Below are positions 43,495 through 55,587 of a stretch of 64,000 bases of DNA, in pieces. Position 1 is the first letter of the stretch, and each line of letters starts with the position of its first letter. The notes under the pieces are model-generated. The model searched no databases. It was given only the letters and a program-made list of their open reading frames with translations, and had not been told where the DNA came from. The position numbers were made by a program, and so were the translations under genes. Source of the DNA: Hoeflea sp. (lineage in GTDB: Bacteria > Pseudomonadota > Alphaproteobacteria > Rhizobiales > Rhizobiaceae); the NCBI RefSeq assembly GCF_030682515.1, contig NZ_JAUXOD010000121.1:1-64000 (forward strand), written 5' to 3'.

Positions 43495-45837
43495 CTAGGC
43501 TGCGGCCGCACGGTTGTCCTCGGAGGCGACCGGCACGCGGATGCTGACGATGGTGCCCACGCCTTCCACGGACCTCACCTTCATCGCCCCGCCATGCAGT
43601 TCGGCGAGGCTGCGCGAGATGGCAAGGCCCAGGCCCGAGCCGCCGGTGGATTTGGAGAACTGGTTCTGCACCTGCTCGAAGGGCTGGCCGATGCGGCCAA
43701 GCAGCGCCTTGGGGATGCCGATGCCGGTGTCCTCGATCGTCAGCGTCACCGCGCTCGAGGTCTTGCGTGCGCGCACCAGGATGCGCCCGCCCGGTTCGGT
43801 GAACTTGACCGCATTGGACAAGAGATTGAGCAGGATCTGCTTCATCGCGCGACGGTCGGCGGTCAGCGCCAGGTGCAAGGGGATCTTCTGCTCCACCTCG
43901 ATGCCCTTCTTCTCGGCCTGGATGGCCAAAAGCCGCAGCGTTTCCTCGAGCAGCGGCACCAGGTCCACGCTCTCGCGCTCGATCTGCATCTGCCCGGCCT
44001 CGATCTTGGCCATGTCGAGAATGTCGTTGATCACGGTGAGCAGGTGAATGCCGGAATTGTGGATGTCGTCGGCATATTCGGAGTATTTCTCCGATCCCAG
44101 CGGACCGAACATGCGCGCCTGCAGCACTTCGGAGAAGCCGATGATGGCGTTGAGCGGAGTCCTGAGCTCATGGCTCATATTGGCCAGGAACTCGGACTTG
44201 GCGCGGCTTGCGGCTTCCGCCCGCTCGGTCTCGACCTGGTAGTCCTTGTTGAGCTCTGACAGTTCCTCCGCCTTGCGCTTGAGTTCGTGCTGGGAGGCGG
44301 TCAGATCGCCGATGGTGGCCATCAGCCGCTTCTCGCTGTCGCGCAGCCGTTCCTGGTTGCGCTTGAGCGGCGTGATGTCGGTGCCCACCGACACCTGGCC
44401 GCCGTCGCGCGTCTGGCGTTCGTTGATCTGCAGCCAGCGTCCGTCGGCCAACTGGACCTCATAGGTCTGCGCCACGCCCCTGGCGCAGGGGACGGCAAGA
44501 CGCCGTGCCACCACGGGCCGCGTCGCCGCAGCCTCCACCTGGCCGCGCGGGGTTCCCGGCGCCAGGATGTCGGAGGGCAGGCCGTGGATCTCCTGGTAGT
44601 GCTTGTTCCACAGCACCAGCCGGTCGTCGCGGTCCCACAGCACGAAGGCTTCCGAGGTGCTCTCGATGGCGTCGAACAGGCGCTGGTCGGCCTCCACCGT
44701 GCGCTGCTGCAGCCGGTGCTGCTCGGTCACGTCCATGGCGATGCCGATCAGATGGGTCTGCGCCGAGGTCGGATCGACCACCTGCGCGCGCGCCCGCATC
44801 CAGACAAAATGCCCGTTGGCGTGGCGCATGCGGAACAGATGGTCGACCTGCTTGATGTCGCCGCTGGCCACTTTCTGGGCGATCTCGTAGAGGTCGCCGT
44901 CGTCGGGATGGATCAGCCGCGAGGCCTCGCCGAACGAAATTACGCTGTCGCGCGGCGGCAGGCCAAGGATCTCGTACATCGAGCGCGACCAGTACAGCCG
45001 CCCGCGCGCCATGTCCCAGTCCCACAACCCGCAGCGCCCGCGCGACAGCGCCATGTCGACGCGGCGATGGCTTTCGAGATAGATGCCGTCGGCCTCCTGG
45101 GCGCGCCCGGCCTGGCTGAAATAGGCGTACAGGATCACCAGCAGGATCGAGGAGGTGGCGATGAACAGCGTCACATTGACCGAGACCGACTGCCGCCACG
45201 CCTCGTTCATGTCGGAGACCGGGGTCAGCGCCAGGATGGCGCCCGCGCCGTCGGGCAGCCGCGCCATCGCCGCCAGGTAGCGCGCTTCGTCAAAGCCCAG
45301 CTCCTGCACGCCGGCGCGATCGCCGAACAGCCAGAGCGGCGAGGATTCGGGCAGGAGACTGGCGACCGGCCGTCCGACCAGGTGCTGCCCGCCGGAGGTG
45401 GCGGCGAAGACGCGGTCCTGGGCATCGATGACGACCAGGTAGCGGCCGCCGGTGTCGGGCATGGCCCCCAGCACCCGGTTGAGCCGGGCTTCGGTTTCCC
45501 AGCGCAGCGCCTGCTTGATGGGCGTGGTGTCGGCGGAGAATGTCGCGCTGGCGGCGGCCAGCGACAGGGCGGTCATGTGCTCGGCGGCGGTCAGCAGGCG
45601 GTCGCGGTCGTCGCTCATGTTGACGAAGCGGGCCGTGGCCACGACCACCAGGAAGGCGACGATGAGAACCGGGATCAGACGCTTGAGAAAAGGCTCGGCG
45701 CCCACCAGGCGGTCATAGGCCGGCTGCGCGAACAGCTTTGCGTGACCGGAAAGTTCCCTGCCTGCCGCCCGCTTTGCGCCAGGCTTTCGTGCATGAGTCG
45801 ACCTCTCGGCCGCAGGTATATGCTGCGCGTCCGCCAT
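43495..45837 (-). CDS. PAS-domain sensor histidine kinase, PdhS/CbrA-like
   Basis: This 780-residue membrane kinase has two membrane segments (about residues 52-72 and 225-247) flanking a periplasmic region. PAS domains follow (RCGLWDWDMARGRLYWSRSM, then AFVLWDRDDRLVLWNKHYQE). A coiled linker leads to the H-box FLANMSHELRTPLNAIIGFSE, the N-box LLNLLSNAVKFTEPGG, and G-boxes DTGIGIP and GGSGLGLAIS. The EVLQARMFGPLGSEKYSEY segment after the H-box is characteristic of the PleC/DivJ/PdhS/CbrA group that feeds DivK and CtrA cell-cycle control. In Sinorhizobium CbrA is, as far as I recall, encoded close to pepN, as here. Five GANTC sites cluster upstream. The group assignment is firm; the CbrA name is not. 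Confidence 0.9.
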   Translation of the reverse strand: MADAQHIPAAERSTHARKPGAKRAAGRELSGHAKLFAQPAYDRLVGAEPFLKRLIPVLIVAFLVVVATARFVNMSDDRDRLLTAAEHMTALSLAAASATFSADTTPIKQALRWETEARLNRVLGAMPDTGGRYLVVIDAQDRVFAATSGGQHLVGRPVASLLPESSPLWLFGDRAGVQELGFDEARYLAAMARLPDGAGAILALTPVSDMNEAWRQSVSVNVTLFIATSSILLVILYAYFSQAGRAQEADGIYLESHRRVDMALSRGRCGLWDWDMARGRLYWSRSMYEILGLPPRDSVISFGEASRLIHPDDGDLYEIAQKVASGDIKQVDHLFRMRHANGHFVWMRARAQVVDPTSAQTHLIGIAMDVTEQHRLQQRTVEADQRLFDAIESTSEAFVLWDRDDRLVLWNKHYQEIHGLPSDILAPGTPRGQVEAAATRPVVARRLAVPCARGVAQTYEVQLADGRWLQINERQTRDGGQVSVGTDITPLKRNQERLRDSEKRLMATIGDLTASQHELKRKAEELSELNKDYQVETERAEAASRAKSEFLANMSHELRTPLNAIIGFSEVLQARMFGPLGSEKYSEYADDIHNSGIHLLTVINDILDMAKIEAGQMQIERESVDLVPLLEETLRLLAIQAEKKGIEVEQKIPLHLALTADRRAMKQILLNLLSNAVKFTEPGGRILVRARKTSSAVTLTIEDTGIGIPKALLGRIGQPFEQVQNQFSKSTGGSGLGLAISRSLAELHGGAMKVRSVEGVGTIVSIRVPVASEDNRAAAA

Positions 45838-45880
45838 GTTTTTCGATTATCCCCGTTGGGATCCGGACAACCGCATCTCC

Positions 45881-45981
45881 GAATCTAACCTAATGAATCA
45901 AAGGTGATTCGGCTTGTCCAGCCCTAAAAGAAAGCTTTTGTTAAGGATTTGAATTCGCTGATTTTTAATCAGATTCGAGTC
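45881..45981. promoter_or_regulatory. Cluster of five GANTC (CcrM) sites upstream of the PAS kinase
   Basis: GANTC occurs at 45881, 45895, 45906, 45972 and 45977, all in the gap between the kinase start (45837) and the pepN stop (46071). At this GC content roughly one site per 300 bp is expected. CcrM methylates GANTC and times expression of cell-cycle genes in alphaproteobacteria. Confidence 0.6.
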
Positions 45982-46070
45982 GCTCCGGGAGGCGCCCGGC
46001 GCGACCGCCCCGGCAGGCGGACGCGCAAATCACTTCGCATCCCGCCTGCAGAGCCCGATCCGGTCGATGC

Positions 46071-48713
46071 TCAGCCCGCCAGCATCCGGTCGACAATGTC
46101 GCCCACGTCGGGCGAGAGGTTTCCGGCTTCGCGGATCGTGACCAGCGCCAGCCGGGCATGGTCCTGCCGTCCGGCCTCAAGCGAGCGCCAGGACCGCATG
46201 GCGGTCAAAAGACGCGCGGCGAGCTGCGGATTGCGCTTGTCGATGTCGATCACCTCGCGCGCCAGCAGCCGGTAGCCGGCGCCGTCGGCGGCATTGAAGC
46301 CGGTCGGATTGCCCGACGAGAACGCGCCGATCAGCGCGCGCATGCGGTTGGGGTTGGTGCGGTCGAAATCCGGGCTCGCCAGAAGCGCCTCGACCCGAGC
46401 GCAGGTTTGCGCGCCAGGCGCCGTGGCCTGGATCGAGTACCATTTGTCGAGCGCCAGCGGATCGGCGGAAAAGCGGGTCTTGAAGGCGTCGAGCGCCTCG
46501 GCGGTTTCCCGCGCCGAGGGGAAGGTCTGGGTCAGCACCTGCAGTGCCTGGGCCAGCACGGTCATGTTGTCGGCCGCGTCGAAGGCCGCCTTGGCGCGGG
46601 CAGGGGTGCCTTCGGCGATGCAGGCGTAGCTCATCGCGGCCCCCGCAAGCGCCCGCAGTCCCGCATCCTCGGCACCGGGGCTGTAGTCGCCCCGGGGCGC
46701 GCGGCCCGCGAGCCTGGCGAAGACCTCGAGCCCGGCGCGGGCGACTTCCGACAGCACCGCCTCGCGCGCCGCATGGATGGCGTCGGGATCGATGTTGGAG
46801 CCGATTTCGCGGGCGATGTCGCTTTCCGCGGGCAGGGCCAGCGCCTGGGCGCGGAAGGCCGGCTCCAGGCTTTCGTCCGCCGCCGTGGCAATCAGGATAT
46901 CGGCGAGCTCTTCCGCCGAAGGCAGGTTGCGGCCGTCGCGGGCGAGCCGGGAGGCTGCCACCAGATGTCGGGTCGCCTGTTCGTTGAGCGCCTGCCAGCG
47001 CGCCACGCCGTCGCTGTCATGGCGCGCGATATGGGCGAGATCGGCGGCACTCTGCTCCATGGCGATGTTGACCGGGGCGGAGAAGCCACGGTTGATCGAC
47101 AGCACCGGACGGCCGGGCACGTCGGTGAAGCTGAAGGTCTGCTTGCGCCGGGTCAGGTGGAACACGCCGCCCTTGGCTTCCCCGCCGCTGGGCTGGCCGG
47201 AGAATTCCGATCCGTCGGGCAGGATCAGGCCATAGGCCAGCGGGATGTGCATCAGCGCCTTGCGCGACTGGCCGGGCGTGGGTGCGAGCGACTGCTCGAG
47301 CGTCACCTTGAAGGTCTTCTTGGCCTCGTTCCACTCGGTCGACACCGACACCGAGGGCGTGCCCGCCTGGCTGTACCACAGCGCGAACTGCTTGAGGTCG
47401 CGGCCGCTCGTCTCCGCGAAACAGGCGAGGAAATCCTCGATCGTCGAGGCGTCCCCGTCGTGCCGCTCGAAATAGAGATCCATCCCCTTGCGGAAATCCG
47501 CCTGGCCGAGGATGGTGCGGATCATGCCCACCACTTCCGAGCCTTTCTCATACACGGTGGCCGTATAGAAATTGTTGATTTCGCGATAGGATTCCGGGCG
47601 AACGGGATGCGCGAGCGGGCCCGCGTCCTCGGGAAACTGATGCGCCTTGAGAAGCCTGATCTCGGCGATGCGCTTGACGGCCGCCGAGCGCTGGTCGGCG
47701 GAGAACGCATGGTCGCGATAGACCGTCAGCCCTTCCTTCAGGCACAGCTGGAACCAGTCGCGGCAGGTGATGCGGTTGCCGGTCCAGTTGTGGAAATATT
47801 CATGCGCGATGATGGCTTCGATATGGGCGTAGTCGGCGTCGGTCGCGGTCTCGGGATCGGCCAGCACATATTTGTCGTTGAAGACATTGAGCCCCTTGTT
47901 CTCCATGGCGCCCATGTTGAAGTCCGAGACGGCGACGATCTGGAAGATGTCGAGATCATATTCCCGGCCGTACTTCTCCTCGTCCCATGTCATCGAGCGC
48001 TTGAGCGCGTCCATGGCGTAGCCGGCGCGGCCTTCCTTGCCATGCTCGACATAGATCTTGAGCGCCACCTCGCGGCCGCTCATGGTGGTGAAGCTGTCCT
48101 CGACCAGGCCGAGGTCGCCGCCCACCAGCGCGAACAGATAGGACGGCTTGGGGTGCGGATCGAACCAGGCAGCGAAATGCCGGCCTTCGTCATAATTGCC
48201 GCCGCCCAGGAAATTTCCGTTCGACAGCAGATGTTTGGCATCGTCCTTGGCGGCGATGATGGTCACCGTGTAGACGGCCAGCACGTCGGGCCGGTCGTAG
48301 AAATAGGTGATGCGTCGGAAGCCCTCCGCCTCGCACTGGGTGCAGTAGACGCCGTTGGTGCGGTAAAGCCCCATCAGCTTGGTGTTGGTTTGGGGCGAGA
48401 TCGTCGTGCTGACGGTCACCTCGAAGGGGCCGCTATCGGGCAGGCCGCGGATCGTCAGGCTTTCGGGCGTGGCCTTGTAGAGCGACGGATCGATGTCGTT
48501 GCCGTCGAGTTGCAGCCCGTCGAGGCTGAGTTCATCGCCATCGAACACAAGCGGAGCGTCCGCAGCCACGCCCTCGCGCCGGTGCAGGATCACGCGGGAG
48601 ACGACCTTGGTCTCGGTCGGATCGAGCTCGAATGTGAGGTCGATGCGCTCGACCACGAAATCGGTCGGCCTGTAATCCTTGAGCTTGAACACCTGTCCCG
48701 TTTCAGTCCGCAT
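46071..48713 (-). CDS. pepN: Aminopeptidase N (M1 family)
   Basis: This 880-residue zinc aminopeptidase removes N-terminal residues from peptides in the cytoplasm. It shows the exopeptidase motif GAMENKGLNVF and the zinc site HEYFHNWTGNR with His304, Glu305 and His308. The third ligand Glu lies in CLKEGLTVYRD. FRRITYFYDRPDVLAVYTV near the N terminus and the C-terminal helical bowl (ending VGDIVDRMLAG) are standard for the proteobacterial PepN type. Length is as expected. It lies upstream of the PAS kinase on the same strand, with about 230 bp between them. Confidence 0.96.
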   Translation of the reverse strand: MRTETGQVFKLKDYRPTDFVVERIDLTFELDPTETKVVSRVILHRREGVAADAPLVFDGDELSLDGLQLDGNDIDPSLYKATPESLTIRGLPDSGPFEVTVSTTISPQTNTKLMGLYRTNGVYCTQCEAEGFRRITYFYDRPDVLAVYTVTIIAAKDDAKHLLSNGNFLGGGNYDEGRHFAAWFDPHPKPSYLFALVGGDLGLVEDSFTTMSGREVALKIYVEHGKEGRAGYAMDALKRSMTWDEEKYGREYDLDIFQIVAVSDFNMGAMENKGLNVFNDKYVLADPETATDADYAHIEAIIAHEYFHNWTGNRITCRDWFQLCLKEGLTVYRDHAFSADQRSAAVKRIAEIRLLKAHQFPEDAGPLAHPVRPESYREINNFYTATVYEKGSEVVGMIRTILGQADFRKGMDLYFERHDGDASTIEDFLACFAETSGRDLKQFALWYSQAGTPSVSVSTEWNEAKKTFKVTLEQSLAPTPGQSRKALMHIPLAYGLILPDGSEFSGQPSGGEAKGGVFHLTRRKQTFSFTDVPGRPVLSINRGFSAPVNIAMEQSAADLAHIARHDSDGVARWQALNEQATRHLVAASRLARDGRNLPSAEELADILIATAADESLEPAFRAQALALPAESDIAREIGSNIDPDAIHAAREAVLSEVARAGLEVFARLAGRAPRGDYSPGAEDAGLRALAGAAMSYACIAEGTPARAKAAFDAADNMTVLAQALQVLTQTFPSARETAEALDAFKTRFSADPLALDKWYSIQATAPGAQTCARVEALLASPDFDRTNPNRMRALIGAFSSGNPTGFNAADGAGYRLLAREVIDIDKRNPQLAARLLTAMRSWRSLEAGRQDHARLALVTIREAGNLSPDVGDIVDRMLAG

Positions 48714-48925
48714 ATGCTTTTGCCCCGCAAATTCCCATTATGGCACAGGACGCTATCATACGGGATCCTGACACACGGTTAAGATGATTTGTCGATAAGA
48801 AGGGGCGCAATCCGGGTGAGAAATGGCTTGCCTTGCCTGCCCCCCTCGACATTCCGCTTCCCGCCATTATGTTGGAGCGCAGAGTCGCGCGCGGCTCCAA
48901 GCCAATCAAGCCCCCGGGACCTGCC

Positions 48926-51223
<2,298 letters not shown>

Positions 51224-51431
51224 GCAGGGATGGTCGGGCCCGCTGGCGCGGCAGGTAAGGCGCATCGGCGCGACGCATCAGCGCGACGTGGGGCGCCCAT
51301 CAGGTTTTTTGATCGGACGATGAGGCGTGAAGCGGTTATCGTCTGGCGAAACGGTTGCTGTAACCGGTGATCGCCCCCAACCGGATCCGCGGGACCTCAG
51401 GCCGCGCGGGTCGGATCACGAAAGAGATCAG

Positions 51432-52418
51432 TTGACAGATCCCACGCCTGACGCCGCCCCAAAGGCGGCATCGCCCTCGTCGGTGGCAACATACACCGGA
51501 TCCCCGATGATCGGCATTGCACTCAAGGTGGCCTCGGTCGCCGTGTTTGTCTCCATGTCGACGCTGATCAAGGCTTCCGGCGAAGGCATGCCGGCAGGCC
51601 AGATCGTGTTCCTGCGCTCCGCCTTCGCCATGATCCCGGTCCTGGTCTTCCTGGCGGTGGTCGGCCAGCTCGACACTGCCTGGCGCACCGCAAGCCCGAT
51701 GTCCCACGTCCGGCGCGGGCTGGTGGGCGTGACCGCGATGGCGCTCGGCTTCTACGGCATCATGCGGCTGCCGCTGCCCGATGCGATCGCCATCGGCTAC
51801 GCCATGCCCCTGCTGACGGTGGTCTTCGCGGCCCTGTTCCTCGGCGAGACCGTGCGCATCTTCCGCTGGTCGGCGGTGGTCGTGGGCCTGGGCGGCGTGC
51901 TGATCATCACCTGGCCGCGGCTGAGCCTGTTTGGCGACGGCTTCGGCTCGGAGGAGGCGCTGGGCGCCGCCGCCGTGCTGGCATCCGCAGCCCTCGGCGC
52001 CGCCGCGATGATCCTGGTGCGCAAGCTGGTGCTGACCGAACGCACGCCCACCATCGTGCTCTATTTCTCGCTCACGGCCACGGTGCTGTCGCTCGCCTCG
52101 CTGCCCTTCGGCTGGATCGTGCCCGACTGGCAGACGCTGGGTCTCATGGCGCTGGCGGGCTTCTGCGGCGGGCTCGGGCAGATCCTGCTGACCCAGAGCT
52201 ACCGCCACGCCGATGTCTCGACGATCGCGCCGTTTGAATACACCTCGATCGTGCTCGGCATCGTCATCGGCTATTTCATCTTCGGCGACGTGCCGACCTG
52301 GACCATGCTCGCGGGCACCACCATCGTGGTGGGCGCCGGCATCTTCGTCATCCTGCGCGAGCATTCCCTCGGCCTCGAACGCAAGGCCCAGCGCAAGCTG
52401 GTGACGCCGCAGGGATAG
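51432..52418 (+). CDS. EamA-type DMT superfamily transporter
   Basis: This membrane protein has ten hydrophobic segments in two EamA halves. The first spans IALKVASVAVFVSMSTLIKAS to GVLIITWP, the second AAAVLASAALGAAAMILVRK to TIVVGAGIFVILRE. Typical motifs are LPLPDAIAIGYAMPLLTVVFA and ADVSTIAPFEYTSIVLGIVIG. Such proteins export small metabolites; the substrate is unknown. The start is uncertain: a TTG at 51432 follows a GAAAGAGA sequence, while a GTG at 51327 would add 35 residues of unlikely composition, and an ATG at 51507 begins at the first helix. Confidence 0.88.
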   Translation: MTDPTPDAAPKAASPSSVATYTGSPMIGIALKVASVAVFVSMSTLIKASGEGMPAGQIVFLRSAFAMIPVLVFLAVVGQLDTAWRTASPMSHVRRGLVGVTAMALGFYGIMRLPLPDAIAIGYAMPLLTVVFAALFLGETVRIFRWSAVVVGLGGVLIITWPRLSLFGDGFGSEEALGAAAVLASAALGAAAMILVRKLVLTERTPTIVLYFSLTATVLSLASLPFGWIVPDWQTLGLMALAGFCGGLGQILLTQSYRHADVSTIAPFEYTSIVLGIVIGYFIFGDVPTWTMLAGTTIVVGAGIFVILREHSLGLERKAQRKLVTPQG

Positions 52419-52457
52419 TCCGGAGCAGGGCCGTTTGGCCGGACAGGGATCAGGCCG

Positions 52458-53744
52458 TCAGGCCGCGGTGCGATCGTCCGGCGCATCCTCCGCCCCATCC
52501 TCGCCATAGGACGGGTCGGAGCGCGGGTCGAGCTCGGCGGTTTGCGGGGTGAGGTCGGGCAAAGCCGCCATCGGCAGGAAGTCCGAGCGCATGTCCTGGG
52601 ACGGTTGCTCGCGGCGGCTGATGCGCCAGGCCGCATGGGCCGAATAGGCGGCAAAGCAGATGGCGATGGTAACAAACAGCGCGTGCGGTCCGAAGCGGTC
52701 CATGGCAGCGCCCGTGATCAGCGGTCCCACCATGGTGGCGCCGCCATAAGTCAGCATCAGGCCGCTCGAGACTTCGACGAATTCGTCTGGCTTGGCGTGG
52801 TCATTGGCATGCGCCACGTTGAGCGAGTAGATCGGAAACAGCACGGTCCCGAGGCAAAGCATCCCGGCGAAGAACACGATCCGGTTCTCGACCCCGAAGG
52901 CCACCGTGACCGCGCAGGCGAAAATGCCGATGAAGCCCGCGAAGATCATCACCTTGCGGCGGTCCATCCGGTCCGACGCCCGGCCCAGCGGATACTGGAA
53001 GATCGCGCCGCCGATCATGGCGATGGCGAGCATGCTGGCGCCCTCGGTCGTCGAAAGCCCGAGCTGCGTCGCATATACCGGCCCCAACCCGCCCCAGGCG
53101 CTGGCGATCATACCGGCGAGCAGGGTTCCCACCACCGCCGCCGGCGAGCGACGGTAGAGCCCGGGAATGTCGAATTTCACCTGGGTCAGCGGCTGCGGCG
53201 ACTGTGCGCTCGACAGCGCCGTGGGCATCACCGCGAGCGAACAGATGAGCGCGCAGATCATGAACAGCGTCGGCCCCAGCGGATCGCCGAAGGGCACGAT
53301 GTACTGGCCGACCATGACCGCCGTCATGCTCACCACCATGTAGACCGAAAACAGCGCGCCGCGGTTCTCGTTGCTGACCTTCTCGTTGAGCCAGCTTTCG
53401 ATGATCATGTAGGCGCCGGCGATGGAAAACCCGGCGAGCGCCCGCGTCAGCACCCAGACGGCCGGATGCACGATCAGCGAATGCAGCAGGAACGACATCG
53501 CCATGATCGTGGTCAGCGCCCCGAACACGCGCACATGTCCCACCCGGAGCACCAGCCGGGGCGTGATGACGCAGCTTGCGGTGAACGCGATGGCGTAGCC
53601 GGTGGCAATCAGCGAGATGGTGAAGGTCGACCAGCCCTCGGCCACGGCGCGGACCGGGATCAGGTAACCGGACAAGCCCATAGCGGCCAACAGGAAAAAG
53701 GTCGAAATCAGCAACGACGCCACCGATCGAATGGACTGGATCAT
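52458..53744 (-). CDS. MFS transporter (YcaD-like)
   Basis: This 428-residue permease has twelve hydrophobic segments, starting SVASLLISTFFLLAAMGLSG. The motif YPLGRASDRMDRRKVMIFAG between helices is the MFS motif A variant, and ALAGFSIAGAYMIIESWLNE is a hallmark of the YcaD-like group. The C-terminal tail is acidic and cytoplasmic. Substrate unknown. GGGAAG lies before the ATG at 53744; a longer frame starting at 53792 adds 16 unlikely residues. It is convergent with the DMT transporter, with 39 bp between the stops. Confidence 0.88.
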   Translation of the reverse strand: MIQSIRSVASLLISTFFLLAAMGLSGYLIPVRAVAEGWSTFTISLIATGYAIAFTASCVITPRLVLRVGHVRVFGALTTIMAMSFLLHSLIVHPAVWVLTRALAGFSIAGAYMIIESWLNEKVSNENRGALFSVYMVVSMTAVMVGQYIVPFGDPLGPTLFMICALICSLAVMPTALSSAQSPQPLTQVKFDIPGLYRRSPAAVVGTLLAGMIASAWGGLGPVYATQLGLSTTEGASMLAIAMIGGAIFQYPLGRASDRMDRRKVMIFAGFIGIFACAVTVAFGVENRIVFFAGMLCLGTVLFPIYSLNVAHANDHAKPDEFVEVSSGLMLTYGGATMVGPLITGAAMDRFGPHALFVTIAICFAAYSAHAAWRISRREQPSQDMRSDFLPMAALPDLTPQTAELDPRSDPSYGEDGAEDAPDDRTAA

Positions 53745-53917
53745 GGCGGCTTCCCTGGCGACAAACCGGGCCTGTCCGAAGTCCGGTGACATCCGGAAGT
53801 GGCGGGCCCGAGTGCATGACTGACTCTGGCGCCCACCATGTCATGCGCGATTGCGACAGGAAAGCCCGATTGCGACGCAAGCGAGGAAATTCGCGCCTTC
53901 GGTCGGTCGGAGCGGCG

Positions 53918-54820
53918 CTAGCCGGCGTCGAGCTGTTCGATCCGCGCCTGCAGCGACAGCAGATCCGCCCAGACCAGCCGCTTCTGCGCGGGATTGCGCA
54001 GCAGGTAGGCCGGATGCAGCGTCGGCAGCGCCGGGATCCGGACCTCGCCTGCCTGGAAGTCCATCCAGGTGCCCCTGAGCGAGAGAATGCCCTTGTCGGT
54101 GCCAAGCAGCGACTTGCTGGCGACATTTCCCAGCATGACCACGATCTTCGGCGCCGCGAGCGCCACATGGCGTTCGATGAAGGGGCGGCACAGCTCGATC
54201 TCGTGCGGCGCCGGCGTGCGGTTGCCCGGCGGCCGCCAGGGGATCATGTTGGTGATGTAGGCGGTGTCGCGGTCAAGACCGATGGCGCCCAGCATGCGGT
54301 CAAGCAATTGCCCGGCGCGGCCGACGAAGGGCGCGCCCTGGATGTCCTCCTCCCGACCGGGCGCCTCGCCGATGAACATCACGCGCGCTTGCGGATTGCC
54401 GTCTGCGAACACCAGCGTCTTGGCGCTATGCCTCAGATTGCAGCCGGTGAACCCGTCGAGTGCTGCGCGCAACTCGGCGATCGTCGTGGCGCCGGCGGCA
54501 AGCGCGCGCGCGTCCTCGAACGCGGCTTCTCCCGGGATGGTCAGCTGCGAGGCCTGCGGGGCGGGCGTCATCGGCGCCGCCGTCGCCGCAGCCCTCGGGC
54601 GCTCCGCTTGCGGTGAAGCCGCCGGATGCCCGGAGGCCTGACCACTGTCGGCAGGGGCGGCTGCGGCCTGGGGCCTGGATTTCGCCCGCGACTGCGCCGC
54701 CGACTGCTCGAACCGGTCGATCGCCGCGTCTTCGCAGAGCTCCTCCACGCCGCTGTCGGCGTAGAAGCTCAAAAGCGCGGCAAGCGCCTGAGGGGTCATG
54801 TCGGATGCGGAGATGGCCAT
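53918..54820 (-). CDS. Uracil-DNA glycosylase, family 4-like
   Basis: This 300-residue DNA repair enzyme has motif [21 protein letters not shown], the [18 protein letters not shown] segment and motif [12 protein letters not shown], as in family 4/5 glycosylases. The N-terminal 110 residues are a low-complexity alanine/proline linker after a short helix ([16 protein letters not shown]). Compared with classic family 4 enzymes, two of the four 4Fe-4S cysteines are missing: the N-terminal CxxC reads CNLR, and KCRPP reads PWRPP. Catalytic motifs are intact. Alphaproteobacterial relatives may share this; whether a cluster is still bound is open. Confidence 0.9.
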   Translation of the reverse strand: MAISASDMTPQALAALLSFYADSGVEELCEDAAIDRFEQSAAQSRAKSRPQAAAAPADSGQASGHPAASPQAERPRAAATAAPMTPAPQASQLTIPGEAAFEDARALAAGATTIAELRAALDGFTGCNLRHSAKTLVFADGNPQARVMFIGEAPGREEDIQGAPFVGRAGQLLDRMLGAIGLDRDTAYITNMIPWRPPGNRTPAPHEIELCRPFIERHVALAAPKIVVMLGNVASKSLLGTDKGILSLRGTWMDFQAGEVRIPALPTLHPAYLLRNPAQKRLVWADLLSLQARIEQLDAG

Positions 54821-54883
54821 GGTGCGGTTTTACCGCAAAGGCATGGCTTGGCAAAGCGGATTGATCCGCCGGCTCCAAATGAA

Positions 54884-54910
54884 AACGCCCGGATGAGCCA
54901 TCCGGGCGTT
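54884..54910 (-). terminator. Rho-independent terminator of the rpsF-rplI operon
   Basis: A perfect 12-bp stem (AACGCCCGGATG / CATCCGGGCGTT) with a 3-nt loop is followed, in the minus-strand direction, by TTCATTT (T-rich). It lies about 45 nt after the rplI stop. Confidence 0.85.
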
Positions 54911-54955
54911 CTGGATTGTCATGTCTGCACGACGCCCTCGGGCGCGGGCAGGAAA

Positions 54956-55549
54956 TCAGGCGTTGTCTTCGCCGTCTTCCTCGTCGTTGAAGTCCGGATC
55001 GGTGGCGGCGGCTTCCGCGGCTTCGGCGGCGGCTTCCTCGTCGATGCCGTAGATCGCGTCGGCCGACGAGAGATCCTCGCCCTTGGCCTGGCGCTGGGCC
55101 TCATCGGCGGAACGGGCCACGTTGAAGGTCACCTGCACGGTGACGTCGGCGTGCAGCGCCAGCGGCACGGTGTGCAGGCCGATGGTCTTGACCGGGTTGT
55201 TCATGTCGACCTGGTTGCGGCCGATGACGAAGCCGTTGTCGGCCAGGACCTGGACCACGTCGCGAGCAGCGACCGAACCGTAGAGCTGGCCGGTTTCGCC
55301 GGCCGAGCGGACGACGACGAAGGTCTTGCCGTCGAGCTTCTCGGCGATCTGCTGGGCTTCGGTCTTGCGCTCGAGGTTGCGGGTCTCGAGGACCGCGCGC
55401 TCGGCTTCGAAGCGGGTCTTGTTGGCGGCGTTGGCGCGCAGCGCCTTGCCCTGCGGCAGCAGGAAGTTGCGGGCGTAGCCGTCGCGAACCTTGACGGTCT
55501 CGCCCATCTGGCCAAGCTTGGCAATGCGTTCAAGAAGAATGACGTCCAT
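54956..55549 (-). CDS. rplI: 50S ribosomal protein bL9
   Basis: This 197-residue protein has the bL9 N-terminal domain ([34 protein letters not shown]), the long connecting helix and the C-terminal domain ([29 protein letters not shown]). The extended acidic C-terminal tail ([21 protein letters not shown]) is common in rhizobia. It is the last gene of the operon and is followed by a terminator. AAAGGAA lies before the ATG. Confidence 0.98.
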   Translation of the reverse strand: MDVILLERIAKLGQMGETVKVRDGYARNFLLPQGKALRANAANKTRFEAERAVLETRNLERKTEAQQIAEKLDGKTFVVVRSAGETGQLYGSVAARDVVQVLADNGFVIGRNQVDMNNPVKTIGLHTVPLALHADVTVQVTFNVARSADEAQRQAKGEDLSSADAIYGIDEEAAAEAAEAAATDPDFNDEEDGEDNA

Positions 55550-55587
55550 GTGATGTTCCTTTCAGGAAGTGGTGTGAGGCACAAGTT

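Noticed and set aside
46158-48782. 874-codon frame antisense to pepN, and 708 codons antisense to the CoxL-like gene (48779-50905)
   Set aside because: Both oppose genes with clear active sites; no ribosome sites or domains are visible.
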